A stretch of 27,065 nt of DNA from an uncultured Actinomycetes bacterium (GCA_946886425.1 CAMPIP010000008.1:1-27065), one strand, 5' to 3'; shown: positions 8,631-16,719, counted from the first letter of the stretch. Translations and numbers: made by a program. Notes: generated by a model from the letters alone, not told the origin.

Positions 8631-10169
8631 ATGGAGGCGGCAACCCTCCGCGGGGAGCGTCCCGCGAGCCCACTGCAGTCGTTGCGTGAGGCGGCCCGGA
8701 CCCGCTCGCGGGTCTTCTGGATCGTCGCCGGGCTGACCGTGCTGGCGGCGGTGCTCCGTTTCGCCACGCTCGGCGTGCAGAGCTACCACCACGACGAGAT
8801 CGTCACCGCCAGCCGCGTCCTCCGGGGCAGCTTCTGGCACGCGATGGACGCGGTCGGGTTCAGCGAGTCGGCACCGCCCCTCTACTACGCGCTCGCCTGG
8901 TTCTGGACACAGGTGACCGGGACGGGGGAGTGGGGGCTGCGCTCGCTCTCGGCCGTCGCTGGGGTGGCGACGGTGCCGGTCGCCTACCTGCTCGGGCAGG
9001 AGCTGCGCGGCCGCCGCCCCGGCCTGATGGCGGCCGCCCTGGTCGCCGTCAACCCGATGCTGCTCTGGTACTCGCAGGAGGCCCGCGGCTACGCGCTGCT
9101 GGTCCTGCTCTGCGCGATCTCGCTGCTCTACTGCGCCCGGGCCGCGCACGGCGGCCGTCGCCGCGACTTCGTCGGCTGGGGCCTCGCCTCCGGCCTGGCC
9201 CTCGGGACCCACTATTTCGCGCTCTTCCCGCTCGCCGCCGAGGCGCTCTGGCTGCTGCGTCGCCAGCGGCGGGGGAGCCTGGTCGGGTTCGGGATCCTCG
9301 GCCTCTTCGGGTTGGCCCTGGCGCCGCTCGCCTACCACCAGATGTCGCTCGAACACGCGACCTGGATCGCCAACTTCCCGCTCGGCCACCGGCTCTGGGA
9401 AACGGCGGCGGCCTTCGTCACCGGCGAGACCGCCGACATCATCGCCCGGCCCGAGCAACCGCTGCTGTCGGTCGTGCCGATGGCCCTGGCGCTGGCCGGG
9501 ATGGCTCTGCTGGCCTTCCGGGCCAGCCGCGAGGAGCGCCGCTCGGCGGCGCTGCCCCTGGCCGTGGCGGGGGCGGCGATCGGGATTCCGATCGCGATCG
9601 CGCTGCTCTCCCCCAGCAAGGACTTCGTGATTGCCCGCAACGTCGTCGCCGCCTTGGTGCCGCTGCTGGTCGTGGTCGCGATCGGGGTGACGCTGCCGAG
9701 CGCCCGCCGGCTCGGCGCCGTAGTCGCCGCCGGGCTGATCGCCTACTCGATCGCCTTCTCGGTCTGGGCCAGCTTCTCGCCCGACCTGCAGCGCCCGAAC
9801 TGGGAGGCGGTCGCCGACCGGATCGGCGAGCCGGAAGCGCCGCGGGCGACGGTGACCTGGCTGCTCGGGCTGGCCTCGCTGCGCTACTACCTCTCGACCG
9901 GGGCGATCCAGGTGATCCCCGCCGAAGGCCACGAGTGGCAGGTCCACGAAGTCGACCTAGTCTCCGATGGAGCCGCGCCGCCGCCCCCGGCTCACCTGCT
10001 CGGGCCGGGCTTCCGCCCGGTCGCCGTCGAAGACACCGGCCGCCTCGAGATCCGCCGCTACGTGCGCCGCGGCCCCGGCCTCGGGCCGCTGAGGCTCGCC
10101 GAGCTGAAGTCGGCGGATCTCAACTTCCGGACCAACGGCACCTTGCTGGACGGCATCGGGCCTGGCTAG
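8631..10169 (+). CDS. GT-C type (GT39/ArnT-like) membrane glycosyltransferase family protein
   Basis: 512 residues with about 10-12 hydrophobic segments. The first extracytoplasmic loop has YHHDEIVTASRV (D55-E56), the acidic pair expected in GT-C enzymes that use polyprenyl-phosphate sugars, followed by SAPPLYYAL and later LLWYSQEARGYAL, both characteristic of GT39/ArnT-like families. The protein probably transfers a sugar from a lipid carrier to an envelope acceptor; donor and acceptor are unknown. The same frame stays open far upstream across lon, but the real start is ATG 8631, 5 bases after the lon stop, where membrane-protein composition begins. Co-transcription with sHSP-lon is likely by spacing. 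The TAG stop (10167-10169) lies inside the outer stem of the structured repeat that follows. Confidence 0.87.
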   Translation: MEAATLRGERPASPLQSLREAARTRSRVFWIVAGLTVLAAVLRFATLGVQSYHHDEIVTASRVLRGSFWHAMDAVGFSESAPPLYYALAWFWTQVTGTGEWGLRSLSAVAGVATVPVAYLLGQELRGRRPGLMAAALVAVNPMLLWYSQEARGYALLVLLCAISLLYCARAAHGGRRRDFVGWGLASGLALGTHYFALFPLAAEALWLLRRQRRGSLVGFGILGLFGLALAPLAYHQMSLEHATWIANFPLGHRLWETAAAFVTGETADIIARPEQPLLSVVPMALALAGMALLAFRASREERRSAALPLAVAGAAIGIPIAIALLSPSKDFVIARNVVAALVPLLVVVAIGVTLPSARRLGAVVAAGLIAYSIAFSVWASFSPDLQRPNWEAVADRIGEPEAPRATVTWLLGLASLRYYLSTGAIQVIPAEGHEWQVHEVDLVSDGAAPPPPAHLLGPGFRPVAVEDTGRLEIRRYVRRGPGLGPLRLAELKSADLNFRTNGTLLDGIGPG

Positions 10170-10334
10170 GAGGGATTGGCGAAACCCCCGCACGCGTCCG
10201 GCGGCGGCGGACGCGGCGCGGTTCGGCGTCCTCGGTCGGCCAAATAGCTCTGCTATTCGGCCTTCCTGCGTCCTTGTCCCGCTTGGTCCGGCGCTCGCCG
10301 GCCCGCGCACCCGGGTTTCGCCAATCCCTCCTAG
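10166..10334. repeat. Structured repeat element, copy A (169 bp)
   Basis: A perfect 22-bp inverted repeat (10166-10187 with 10313-10334) encloses 125 bases. Inside, in order: an 8-bp hairpin (10193-10200 with 10208-10215); a conserved block CGGCGTCCTCGGTCG (10224-10238); a central hairpin, 11 bp with one mismatch and loop TCT (10238-10248 with 10252-10262); a conserved block CCTGCGTCCTTG (10265-10276); and a short CGGC/GCCG hairpin (about 10289-10300). The two conserved blocks recur with nearly the same spacing in copy B at 10841-10942, while stems differ. It begins on the stop codon of the upstream gene and ends before the next promoter. It is not a simple terminator (no U-tract) and contains no open reading frame. 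Confidence 0.8.
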
Positions 10335-10366
10335 GGGCTCTGAGGCGTAAGGCGCTCGTTGCGGGG

Positions 10367-10372
10367 TATCCT
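10367..10372 (+). promoter_or_regulatory. Likely -10 box of the small membrane protein gene
   Basis: TATCCT about 42 bases before the start codon leaves a roughly 36-base leader carrying GAGGAG. It lies just outside repeat copy A. Confidence 0.35.
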
Positions 10373-10414
10373 GACCGCCACCGGAGAATTCCAGCGTCTC
10401 AGCGAGGAGAGGGC

Positions 10415-10840
10415 ATGACCAAGACCAAGGCCGATCGAGCCACCGATATCTACGAGTCGGCGCGCGAAAACCCCTACGTGCAGCGGCTGATCGAGGACGA
10501 AGAGCTGCGCGACAGCCTCCGCGACGCCTTCGAAGCGGCCAAGGGCGCCTACGGCCGCGCTGCCGGCAACGGCAAGGGCGTCGCCAAGGCGGTGACCAGC
10601 GACAAGAAGGTCCAGAAGGACCTCAAGGCCGCCGCGGAGAGCATCCGCGAGGCTTCCGAGCGCCTGCGGGCACCGAAGAAGAAGAAGAGCCGGCTGGGCC
10701 GGATCATCCTGCTCGCCCTGGTCGGGGCGGCGCTGGCACTGGCCTTCAGCGAGGACGCCCGCAAGACCGTGCTCGACGCGCTCTTCGGCGCCGAAGAGGA
10801 GTTCGAGTACACCAGCACCACGAGTATCAACGGCTCCTGA
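10415..10840 (+). CDS. Small single-pass membrane protein of unknown function
   Basis: 141 residues, not recognised. The N-terminal 90 residues are charged and helical (ENPYVQRLIEDEELRDSLRD), then Lys-rich (PKKKKSRLGR). One hydrophobic segment lies at about 96-111 (IILLALVGAALALAF), followed by a short acidic tail ending EEEFEYTSTTSINGS. The KKKK stretch before the segment suggests the long N-terminal part is cytoplasmic. GAGGAG at 10404-10409, 5 bases upstream, supports ATG 10415. The gene is bracketed by repeat copy A upstream and copy B immediately after its stop. The layout recalls YtxH-like or phage-shock-type small proteins, but that is resemblance only. Confidence 0.78.
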   Translation: MTKTKADRATDIYESARENPYVQRLIEDEELRDSLRDAFEAAKGAYGRAAGNGKGVAKAVTSDKKVQKDLKAAAESIREASERLRAPKKKKSRLGRIILLALVGAALALAFSEDARKTVLDALFGAEEEFEYTSTTSINGS

Positions 10841-10942
10841 CCTGACGGCCGTGGGCGCCGCCATGCGGCGTCCTCGGTCGCTCGCGTGCGGAGCACGCCA
10901 CGCTCCCTGCGTCCTTGCCTGACAACGCCCACGACCGTCAGG
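10841..10942. repeat. Structured repeat element, copy B (102 bp)
   Basis: The outer inverted repeat is 17 bp with one mismatch (10841-10857 with 10926-10942). Inside lie the same conserved blocks as in copy A: CGGCGTCCTCGGTCG (10866-10880) and CCTGCGTCCTTG (10906-10917). They frame a 6-bp hairpin GCGTGC-GGA-GCACGC (10884-10898). Block-to-block span is 52 bases here and 53 in copy A. Outer and central stems share no sequence with copy A, so base pairing rather than sequence is kept. The element starts one base after the stop codon of the small membrane protein and ends 23 bases before the -10 box of the TetR gene. Confidence 0.78.
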
Positions 10943-10965
10943 ACCGGGGACGTCAGGCCCAGCAC

Positions 10966-10971
10966 TAGACT
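10966..10971 (+). promoter_or_regulatory. Likely -10 box of TetR gene, leaderless spacing
   Basis: TAGACT ends 7 bases before ATG 10979, with no Shine-Dalgarno. Confidence 0.5.
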
Positions 10972-10978
10972 GAGTTAG

Positions 10979-11587
10979 ATGGAGGCAGCCACCAAAGAGC
11001 GCGAGCTGAACGGCGAGAAGGCGGGGCGCATCGTCGACGCGATGCGCGAGAGCGTCGCTCGCCGCGGCGCCGCCGGCTCGACCTTCGAGCACGTCGCCCG
11101 CGAGGCAGGGGTCAGCCGCGGGCTGCTCCACTACTACTTCGGGACCAAGGAGCGGCTTCTGGTCGAGGTGGTTCGCCGCGACACCGAGATCCGCGTCGCC
11201 CGGCTCGACGAGCGGCTCGCCGAGGCGGGTTCGGTCGACGACGTCCTCGACGCGCTCGTCGCCAGCCTGACCGACATGATCGACAACGAACCGGGCTACT
11301 TCCTGCTCCTCTACGAGCTGTTCAGCGCCGGCCGCCGCAATCCCGACATCCAGCGCGAGGTCGGCCAGCTCTTCGTCCGCACCCGCTCCCACGTCGCCGA
11401 GGTCCTCGAGGCGAAGCAGGGCGAGGGGGTCCTGAAGCTGCGCTTCGACGCCGAGGCGATCGTCTCCTACCTCTTCGCGCTCGCCGACGGCTTCGCCCTC
11501 CAGGCCCTCTCCGACCCTGAGCGCGACAACAGTGCCGCCTTCGCCACCGGCGCCGCCTCGGCCCGGTACCTGCTGGTCGACGAGTAG
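10979..11587 (+). CDS. TetR/AcrR family transcriptional regulator
   Basis: 202 residues. The N-terminal DNA-binding domain has the TetR helix-turn-helix at about 35-54 (TFEHVAREAGVSRGLLHYYF) followed by the family's GTKERLL. The C-terminal ligand-binding part (70-202) is helical with no recognisable specificity (DMIDNEPGYFLLLYELFSAG). The start is set by a TAGACT box 7 bases upstream. It precedes an MMPL transporter by 92 bases on the same strand, a common pairing in which the TetR protein represses the transporter; that link is inference. The 11588-11679 gap has only a weak GCTGG/CCAGC inverted repeat as a possible operator. Confidence 0.9.
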   Translation: MEAATKERELNGEKAGRIVDAMRESVARRGAAGSTFEHVAREAGVSRGLLHYYFGTKERLLVEVVRRDTEIRVARLDERLAEAGSVDDVLDALVASLTDMIDNEPGYFLLLYELFSAGRRNPDIQREVGQLFVRTRSHVAEVLEAKQGEGVLKLRFDAEAIVSYLFALADGFALQALSDPERDNSAAFATGAASARYLLVDE

Positions 11588-11679
11588 CCCGGTCCGCCGC
11601 CGGCCACCGCTCGGGGGCGTGCGAGTGATGGCCCTCACAGACCGGCACTCGTCGGTGCGACAAGCTGGCCAACCAGCCA

Positions 11680-13893
11680 ATGCGCGACGGAATGAAACGA
11701 CTTGCGGCAGTCCTGGGGCGGCGGCGTCGCTGGGTGCTCGTTGGCTGGATCGCGATCGTCGTCCTCGCTCTTCCCTTTGCCTCCAAGCAGACCGAGCACC
11801 TGACCGGCGGCGGCTTCGACGTCCCCGGCAGCGAATCGAAAGCGGTCGCCGACTCGATGCAGGGTGTCTTCGCCCGCGAGTCGGGCGGGGTGGCGGTGCT
11901 GCTGCGCGCCGCCCCGGCGGCTAGCGCCGCCGAGCGCGCCGCCGCCGTCGAGCGGGTCCGGGCGGAGGTCGCCAAGGTCGAAGGCGTCTCGCTGTCCCCC
12001 GCCGTCGCCCGCCGCGCCCAGCTGCGGCTGCGCCGCGGCGACAGCACCCTGATCCCGCTCGCCAGCGCCGTCGCTCCAGACGAACTGATCGACCCGGCCG
12101 TCGACCTGCGCGAAGGGCTCAATCCCGGCGCGGCCGAGGCTGGCGTCACTACCTACCTGGCCGGCCAGCCCACGGTCTGGGCCGGCATGCAGGAGCTCTC
12201 CAAGCAGGACCTCGCCAAGGCCGAGGCCAGCGGCTTCCCGATCGTTGCCCTGATCCTGCTGGTGATCTTCGGCTCGCTGGCCGCGGCGGTGCTGCCGCTG
12301 ACGCTCGGCTTCGTCAGCGTCATCGTCACCGGCGCCCTCATCTACTTCATCTCCCTGCAGATGACGACCTCGGTCTTCGTCACCAACATGGCCTCGATGA
12401 TCGGGATCGGCGTCGCGATCGACTACTCGCTGTTCATCCTCGCCCGCTACCGCGAGGAGCGCCGGGCGGGCCGCGAGTGCGAGGAGGCGCGCACCGAGGC
12501 GCTGGCGACCTCCGGGCTCGCCGTCGCCTTCTCGGGCCTGGCCGTGATCGTCTCCCTGGCGGGCCTCTGGATGGTCGACAACCAGGCGCTGCGCTCGATG
12601 GCGCTGGGGGCGATGACCGTGGTCGCGGTCTCGATCCTCACCGCGACGACGCTGCTGCCGGCGCTGATCGCGATGCTCGGCGACCGGGTGATGCCGGGCG
12701 GGATCGTCGCCAGGGTCCTGCGCTTCTTCAGGCACAAGGTCTTCCGCCGCCCCGAGCGTCCCGCCTCCGCCGACGCTGGCGGCAACGGTTTCTGGGATGG
12801 CTGGGCGCGCCGGGTGATGGACCGCCCGATCGCCGCCGCGGTCGGCTCCGCCGCGGTGCTGCTGCTGCTCGCCTCGCCGGTGCTCTCGATGGAGACCGGC
12901 ACCTCCGCGATCGAGCAGTTCCCCAAGGGCAGCGACGTCCGGGTCGGCAACGAACTGGCCGCCGCCCAGCTCGGCGGCGGCGCCGACCCGATCCAGTTGA
13001 TCGCGTCCTTCGACGGCGCTCCCGAGCGTGCCGTCGTCGCCGGCTTCTCCCGCGAGCTGGGCGGGCAGCCCGGCATCAGCGCCGTCGCCCCGCCGGTCTA
13101 CGCGGGCGACAGCGTTCTCGTCGAGGCAACCTCGACGATGGCGAGCGACTCCGACGCGGCGGCGGCCCTGGTCGACCGCCTGCGCGACTCCTTCGTCCCC
13201 GGCACCGCCCTGGCGGCGACCGCCGCCAGCGTCGACGTCGGCGGCGAAACCGCGCGCACCGACGATGTCCGCAACCAGATCTCCGGCTCCTTCTGGAAGA
13301 TCGTCGGCTTCGTCCTCGCGCTCAGCTTCATCGTCCTGATGGTGATGCTGCGCTCGCTGCTGCTGCCGCTCAAGGCGGTGCTGATGAACCTGCTCTCGAT
13401 CGGCGCCGCCTTCGGGGTCCTGGTCGCCGTCTTCCAGTGGGGCTGGCTCGACAGCGTGCTCGGCTTCGAAAGCCTCGGCGCCCTCGACACGATCAACGTG
13501 CCGCTGATCTTCGCGATCGTCTTCGGGCTCTCGATGGACTACGAGGTCTTCCTGATGTCGCGGATCCGCGAGCGCTACCTGCAGCACGGCGACAACGAGC
13601 GCGCCGTCGCCGAGGGCCTCGCCTCGAGCGCCCGGACGATCTCCTCGGCGGCGCTGATCATGACCGCTGTCTTCGCCGTCTTCGTGCTCACCGGGGTGCC
13701 CTCGATCAAGGAGCTCGGCCTCGGCTGCGCGGTGGCGATCGCGCTCGACGCGACCCTGGTGCGGCTGATCTTGGTCCCGGCGGCAATGAAGCTGATGGGC
13801 AAATGGAACTGGTGGATGCCCTCCTGGCTCGACCGCCTCTTGCCCGACCTCAGCTTCGAGAGCGGCGCCGAGCCGGAGCCCGCCGAGGCCTGA
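11680..13893 (+). CDS. MMPL family (RND superfamily) transporter
   Basis: 737 residues from ATG 11680; ATG 11692 (four codons later) is equally possible because neither has a clear ribosome site. Architecture is two repeats, each with one transmembrane helix, an external domain, then five to six helices. The proton-relay Asp-Tyr pairs of MMPL proteins are present: D248-Y249 in GVAIDYSLFILARYREE and D620-Y621 in GLSMDYEVFLMSRIRERY. A basic cytoplasmic loop (LRFFRHKVFRRPERPAS) separates the halves. Probably exports a lipid or hydrophobic compound by proton motive force. The TetR gene upstream is a likely regulator. The C-terminus is acidic and short, without the long tail of some mycobacterial MMPLs. 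Confidence 0.92.
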   Translation: MRDGMKRLAAVLGRRRRWVLVGWIAIVVLALPFASKQTEHLTGGGFDVPGSESKAVADSMQGVFARESGGVAVLLRAAPAASAAERAAAVERVRAEVAKVEGVSLSPAVARRAQLRLRRGDSTLIPLASAVAPDELIDPAVDLREGLNPGAAEAGVTTYLAGQPTVWAGMQELSKQDLAKAEASGFPIVALILLVIFGSLAAAVLPLTLGFVSVIVTGALIYFISLQMTTSVFVTNMASMIGIGVAIDYSLFILARYREERRAGRECEEARTEALATSGLAVAFSGLAVIVSLAGLWMVDNQALRSMALGAMTVVAVSILTATTLLPALIAMLGDRVMPGGIVARVLRFFRHKVFRRPERPASADAGGNGFWDGWARRVMDRPIAAAVGSAAVLLLLASPVLSMETGTSAIEQFPKGSDVRVGNELAAAQLGGGADPIQLIASFDGAPERAVVAGFSRELGGQPGISAVAPPVYAGDSVLVEATSTMASDSDAAAALVDRLRDSFVPGTALAATAASVDVGGETARTDDVRNQISGSFWKIVGFVLALSFIVLMVMLRSLLLPLKAVLMNLLSIGAAFGVLVAVFQWGWLDSVLGFESLGALDTINVPLIFAIVFGLSMDYEVFLMSRIRERYLQHGDNERAVAEGLASSARTISSAALIMTAVFAVFVLTGVPSIKELGLGCAVAIALDATLVRLILVPAAMKLMGKWNWWMPSWLDRLLPDLSFESGAEPEPAEA

Positions 13894-13898
13894 CCACT

Positions 13899-13904
13899 TA
13901 GGAT
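13899..13904 (+). promoter_or_regulatory. Likely -10 box of amidase gene, leaderless spacing
   Basis: TAGGAT ends 7 bases before ATG 13912, just after the MMPL stop. Confidence 0.5.
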
Positions 13905-13911
13905 CCGGCGC

Positions 13912-15336
13912 ATGGCGGAGATCGGGTCGGATGAGGCGATCGCGTTCGCGGGGGCGGCGCGGCAGGCGGAGATGGTGCGGGCGGAAGACATCTCGCCGAC
14001 CGAGCTGGTGCGGCTGCACCTGGAGCGGATCGAGCGGATCGACCCGCAGCTGAACTCCTTCCGCCTCGTCTTCGCGGAGCGCGCCCTACTCGAAGCTCAA
14101 CAGGCCGAGGCGCGGTTGAAGGGCGGCGACGAACGGCCCCTGCTCGGGGTGCCGATCGCGATCAAGGACGAAACCGACGTCGCCGGCGAGATCAACACCC
14201 ACGGCACCGATGCCTTCACCGAGCCGGCCAAGGCGGACTCGGAGATGGTGCGGCGGCTGCGCGAGGCGGGCGCGATCGTGGTCGGCCTCACCCTGCTTCC
14301 CGAGATGGCGATCTGCGGCTTCACCGAGTCCGCCACCTACGGCGTCACCCGCAACCCCTGGGACCCGCAGCGCACGCCGGGCGGCTCCAGCGGCGGCTCC
14401 GCTGCCGCGGTCGCTGCCGGCCTGGTCCCGATCGCCTCGGCCGGCGACGGCGCCGGCTCGATCCGCATCCCCGCGGCCTCCTGCGGACTCTTCGGCCTGA
14501 AGCCCTCGCGCGGCCGGGTCTCGCTGGCCCCGGACCTGGAAGGGTGGGGCGGGCTGGCGGTGGAAGGTTGCCTGAGCCGCTCCGTCCTCGACACGGCGCT
14601 CTGGCTCGACGTCGTCTCCGGTGGCTCCGCCGAGCCGGAGGCGCCGGCGCCGCCTGAGCGTCCCTTCGTCGAGTCGGTCCGCCAGGCGCCCGGCAAGCTG
14701 CGCGTCGCCTGGTCGACGCTGCCGCCTCGCGCGGTCGCCCCGCCGACCGTCTCCGAGGAGGCGAAGAGCGCGGTCGCCGCCGGCGCCGAGCTGCTCGCCG
14801 GCCTCGGCCACGAGGTCTCCCAGCGCGACCCCGACTGGGGCAACATCGGCAACAACATCACCGCTCGCTTCCTCGGCGGCGTCGCCGAGACCGTGCGCGA
14901 AGTCCCCCGCCCCGAGCGCCTCGAACGCCGCACCCGCGGCTTTGGCCGGCTCGGCGGCATCCTGCCCCGCTCCCTCTACGAGCGCGCCCGCACCGACGGC
15001 CGCGCCGCCGACGCCGCCCGCATCAACGCGATCTTCGACCACTGCGACGTCCTGATGACCCCCGTGATGGGCGGCACCGCCTTACCGATCCGTCGCTGGC
15101 AGGGCCGCGGCGCCCTCCACACCGTCCTTGGAATGAGCCGCTTCTACCCCTACTGCGTCCCCTGGAACCACCTGGGCAACCCGGCCATGTCCATCCCGGC
15201 AGGCTTCTCTCCGGAGGGAATGCCGCTGGCGATCCAAATCATCGGCCGCCCCGGCGACGAGCCAACCCTGCTCTCCCTCGCGGCCCAGATCGAGGCCGAG
15301 CGCCCCTGGGCCGAGATGCGCCCGCCGATTTCCTGA
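13912..15336 (+). CDS. Amidase signature family enzyme
   Basis: 474 residues, standard length for the amidase signature family, which hydrolyses amide bonds with a Ser-cisSer-Lys triad. The triad is visible: Lys85 in PIAIKDET, cis-Ser159 in TPGGSSGGS and nucleophile Ser183 in GDGAGSIRIPAA; the spacings match fatty acid amide hydrolase (142/217/241). C-terminal blocks NAIFDHCDVLMTPVMGG and NLGNPAMS-like NHLGNPAMSIPAGF are also typical. There is no GatA-specific context (no gatB or gatC nearby), so it is probably a stand-alone amidase; the substrate is unknown. The start is supported by TAGGAT 7 bases upstream. It follows the MMPL gene by 18 bases but appears to have its own promoter. Confidence 0.92.
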   Translation: MAEIGSDEAIAFAGAARQAEMVRAEDISPTELVRLHLERIERIDPQLNSFRLVFAERALLEAQQAEARLKGGDERPLLGVPIAIKDETDVAGEINTHGTDAFTEPAKADSEMVRRLREAGAIVVGLTLLPEMAICGFTESATYGVTRNPWDPQRTPGGSSGGSAAAVAAGLVPIASAGDGAGSIRIPAASCGLFGLKPSRGRVSLAPDLEGWGGLAVEGCLSRSVLDTALWLDVVSGGSAEPEAPAPPERPFVESVRQAPGKLRVAWSTLPPRAVAPPTVSEEAKSAVAAGAELLAGLGHEVSQRDPDWGNIGNNITARFLGGVAETVREVPRPERLERRTRGFGRLGGILPRSLYERARTDGRAADAARINAIFDHCDVLMTPVMGGTALPIRRWQGRGALHTVLGMSRFYPYCVPWNHLGNPAMSIPAGFSPEGMPLAIQIIGRPGDEPTLLSLAAQIEAERPWAEMRPPIS

Positions 15337-15394
15337 AGAGCGCCACGACGTTTCGAAGCCAAGGGACTGCACCCTTCGCAGCCGCTGGGGATGT

Positions 15395-15418
15395 GGGCGG
15401 GGGGCACACAGCCCGCCC
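15395..15418. terminator. Weak hairpin between converging amidase and R2lox genes
   Basis: GGGCGGG (15395-15401) pairs with CCCGCCC (15412-15418) around a 10-base loop in the 93-base convergent gap. No U-tract; a terminator role is a guess from position. Confidence 0.3.
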
Positions 15419-15429
15419 CCACCACCAAC

Positions 15430-16719
15430 CTAAGAAGGAAACACCTTCCGCATCCGCAGCACCTCCCGAACGCTCCCCTTCGGCTTGATCCGCCTCTGCA
15501 GCACCATCTTCAGCTGATTCGCATCCGGTTTGCCGGACGCGATCCAGTCGCTCCAGGTCGACTCGATCACCAGGTTCGGGTTGGCCGCCTCGCCCGGCTC
15601 GGCCCGGGTCGAGCCGTTGTCGATGATGACGTGCCAGGGGTCGGCGTCGCGGAAGCGCCACTGGTAGACGAGCGGCGATCCGTCGGCGGCCTTCGGGTCG
15701 ACGGCGCGCGTGATCACGTCGAAGTAGAGGCGCTGCAGCTCCGGCGTCGAGGCGGGCGGTGGGCCGTCGGGCGGGCCGAGGATGCCGCCGAGCATCATCT
15801 TCACCTGGTTGGCGGCGATCTGGTCCTCGCTGGCGTCGGGATCGAAGGGAAAGACGCCGGGCGGCATCTCCTCGGTCGGGAAGCCGATCGTCCGCCAGCG
15901 CTGGCGGATCAGCTTCAGGCCGAAGGCGAAGATGTCCTCGAGCGAGAAGCCGTAGCACTCGGTGTAGGCGCGGTCGAGGTTGGGCGGCGAGAAAACGGCG
16001 GGCCCGTAGGGGAGCACTTCGCGCAGCAGCTCAGTCACCGCGGCGCGGTTCTCCTCCCAGCCGGGGTTTCCCTCGCCGAGCAGTTCGGAGAGGACCTTGA
16101 CGCCGAAACCGATGTGGCGCTGCTCGTCCTTGGAGACGTTGGCCATCCCGGCGCTGAAGCCCGGCATCGTCGCTTCGGAGGCGAAGAAGTCCTCGATGAA
16201 GTGCTGGCCGGGCTGGGCGAGGCTGCCCTCGACGATCAGGTGGTACAGCGTGATCGCCTGCGCGTACTTGGGGACAGAGCGGTCCTTGCGCAGTTCCTCG
16301 GCCATCAGGTCGAGGCGGTTGAAGATGCCGAGGTAGCCCCAGTTGAGCTGCGGCAGGGTGGAGGCGAGGGTCTGCTGGACGGAGTCGCCGCCGACCTCGA
16401 TCACCTCCTTGAAGAAGCGGTGGAAGAAGATCGAGTGCCGGACCTCGTCGACCTGCTGGGTGGCGAGGAAGTAGGACTGCTCCTCGGTCGGGGCGGCGGT
16501 GATGTAGGGCGCGAGCGTGTCGGCGACCCGGTCCTCGCCGTAATAGAACATCGAGTAGATCCACATCGCCGAGCGGCGCTGGATGTCGGTCAGCGCCTCC
16601 CAGCCGGTGCGGTCCTGGGAGAAGTCGATGTCGTAGGCACTCCAGTTGCCGTGCTCCCAGCGCTTGTAGAGGTCCTCGTAGGTGATGTTGTCCATCAGGC
16701 TCTGAGAGGCGACGCTCAT
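15430..16719 (-). CDS. R2lox-like ferritin-fold oxidase fused to a C-terminal SCP2 (sterol carrier) domain
   Basis: 429 residues. Residues about 40-290 form an R2-like four-helix bundle with all six metal ligands: E62 (GEDRV), E92 and H95 (DEVRH), E164 (LIVEG), E199 and H202 (DEQRH). R2-like ligand-binding oxidases carry a Val-Tyr crosslink at ligand +3 and ligand -5; here these are V65 and Y159, exactly in register, which favours R2lox over a nucleotide-reducing R2. Residues about 325-429 resemble an SCP2 lipid-binding domain (LVYQWRFRDADPWHVIIDNG, then NLVIESTWSDWIASGK). ATG 16719 follows AAAGGAG by 5 bases; a longer frame to 16809 lacks support. It lies downstream of a TetR gene on the same strand, with its own promoter in the gap. 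Likely a lipid-acting Mn/Fe oxidase; substrate unknown. Confidence 0.85.
   Translation of the reverse strand: MSVASQSLMDNITYEDLYKRWEHGNWSAYDIDFSQDRTGWEALTDIQRRSAMWIYSMFYYGEDRVADTLAPYITAAPTEEQSYFLATQQVDEVRHSIFFHRFFKEVIEVGGDSVQQTLASTLPQLNWGYLGIFNRLDLMAEELRKDRSVPKYAQAITLYHLIVEGSLAQPGQHFIEDFFASEATMPGFSAGMANVSKDEQRHIGFGVKVLSELLGEGNPGWEENRAAVTELLREVLPYGPAVFSPPNLDRAYTECYGFSLEDIFAFGLKLIRQRWRTIGFPTEEMPPGVFPFDPDASEDQIAANQVKMMLGGILGPPDGPPPASTPELQRLYFDVITRAVDPKAADGSPLVYQWRFRDADPWHVIIDNGSTRAEPGEAANPNLVIESTWSDWIASGKPDANQLKMVLQRRIKPKGSVREVLRMRKVFPS

Noticed and set aside
6157..8673. An 838-codon open frame antisense to lon
   Set aside because: It is complementary to a fully convincing Lon protein, and its translation is a biased Asp/Gly/Leu/Arg/Val string with no domain. 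High third-position GC leaves antisense frames open by default.
10166..10942. Reading the two repeats as ends of an insertion sequence or a CRISPR array
   Set aside because: No transposase, no target-site duplication that I can see, and no regular repeat-spacer order; the two copies are in the same orientation around an ordinary gene.
11635..14019. A 794-codon open frame antisense to the MMPL transporter
   Set aside because: A compositional shadow of the MMPL gene with no recognisable motif; the real gene has the paired Asp-Tyr relay sites.
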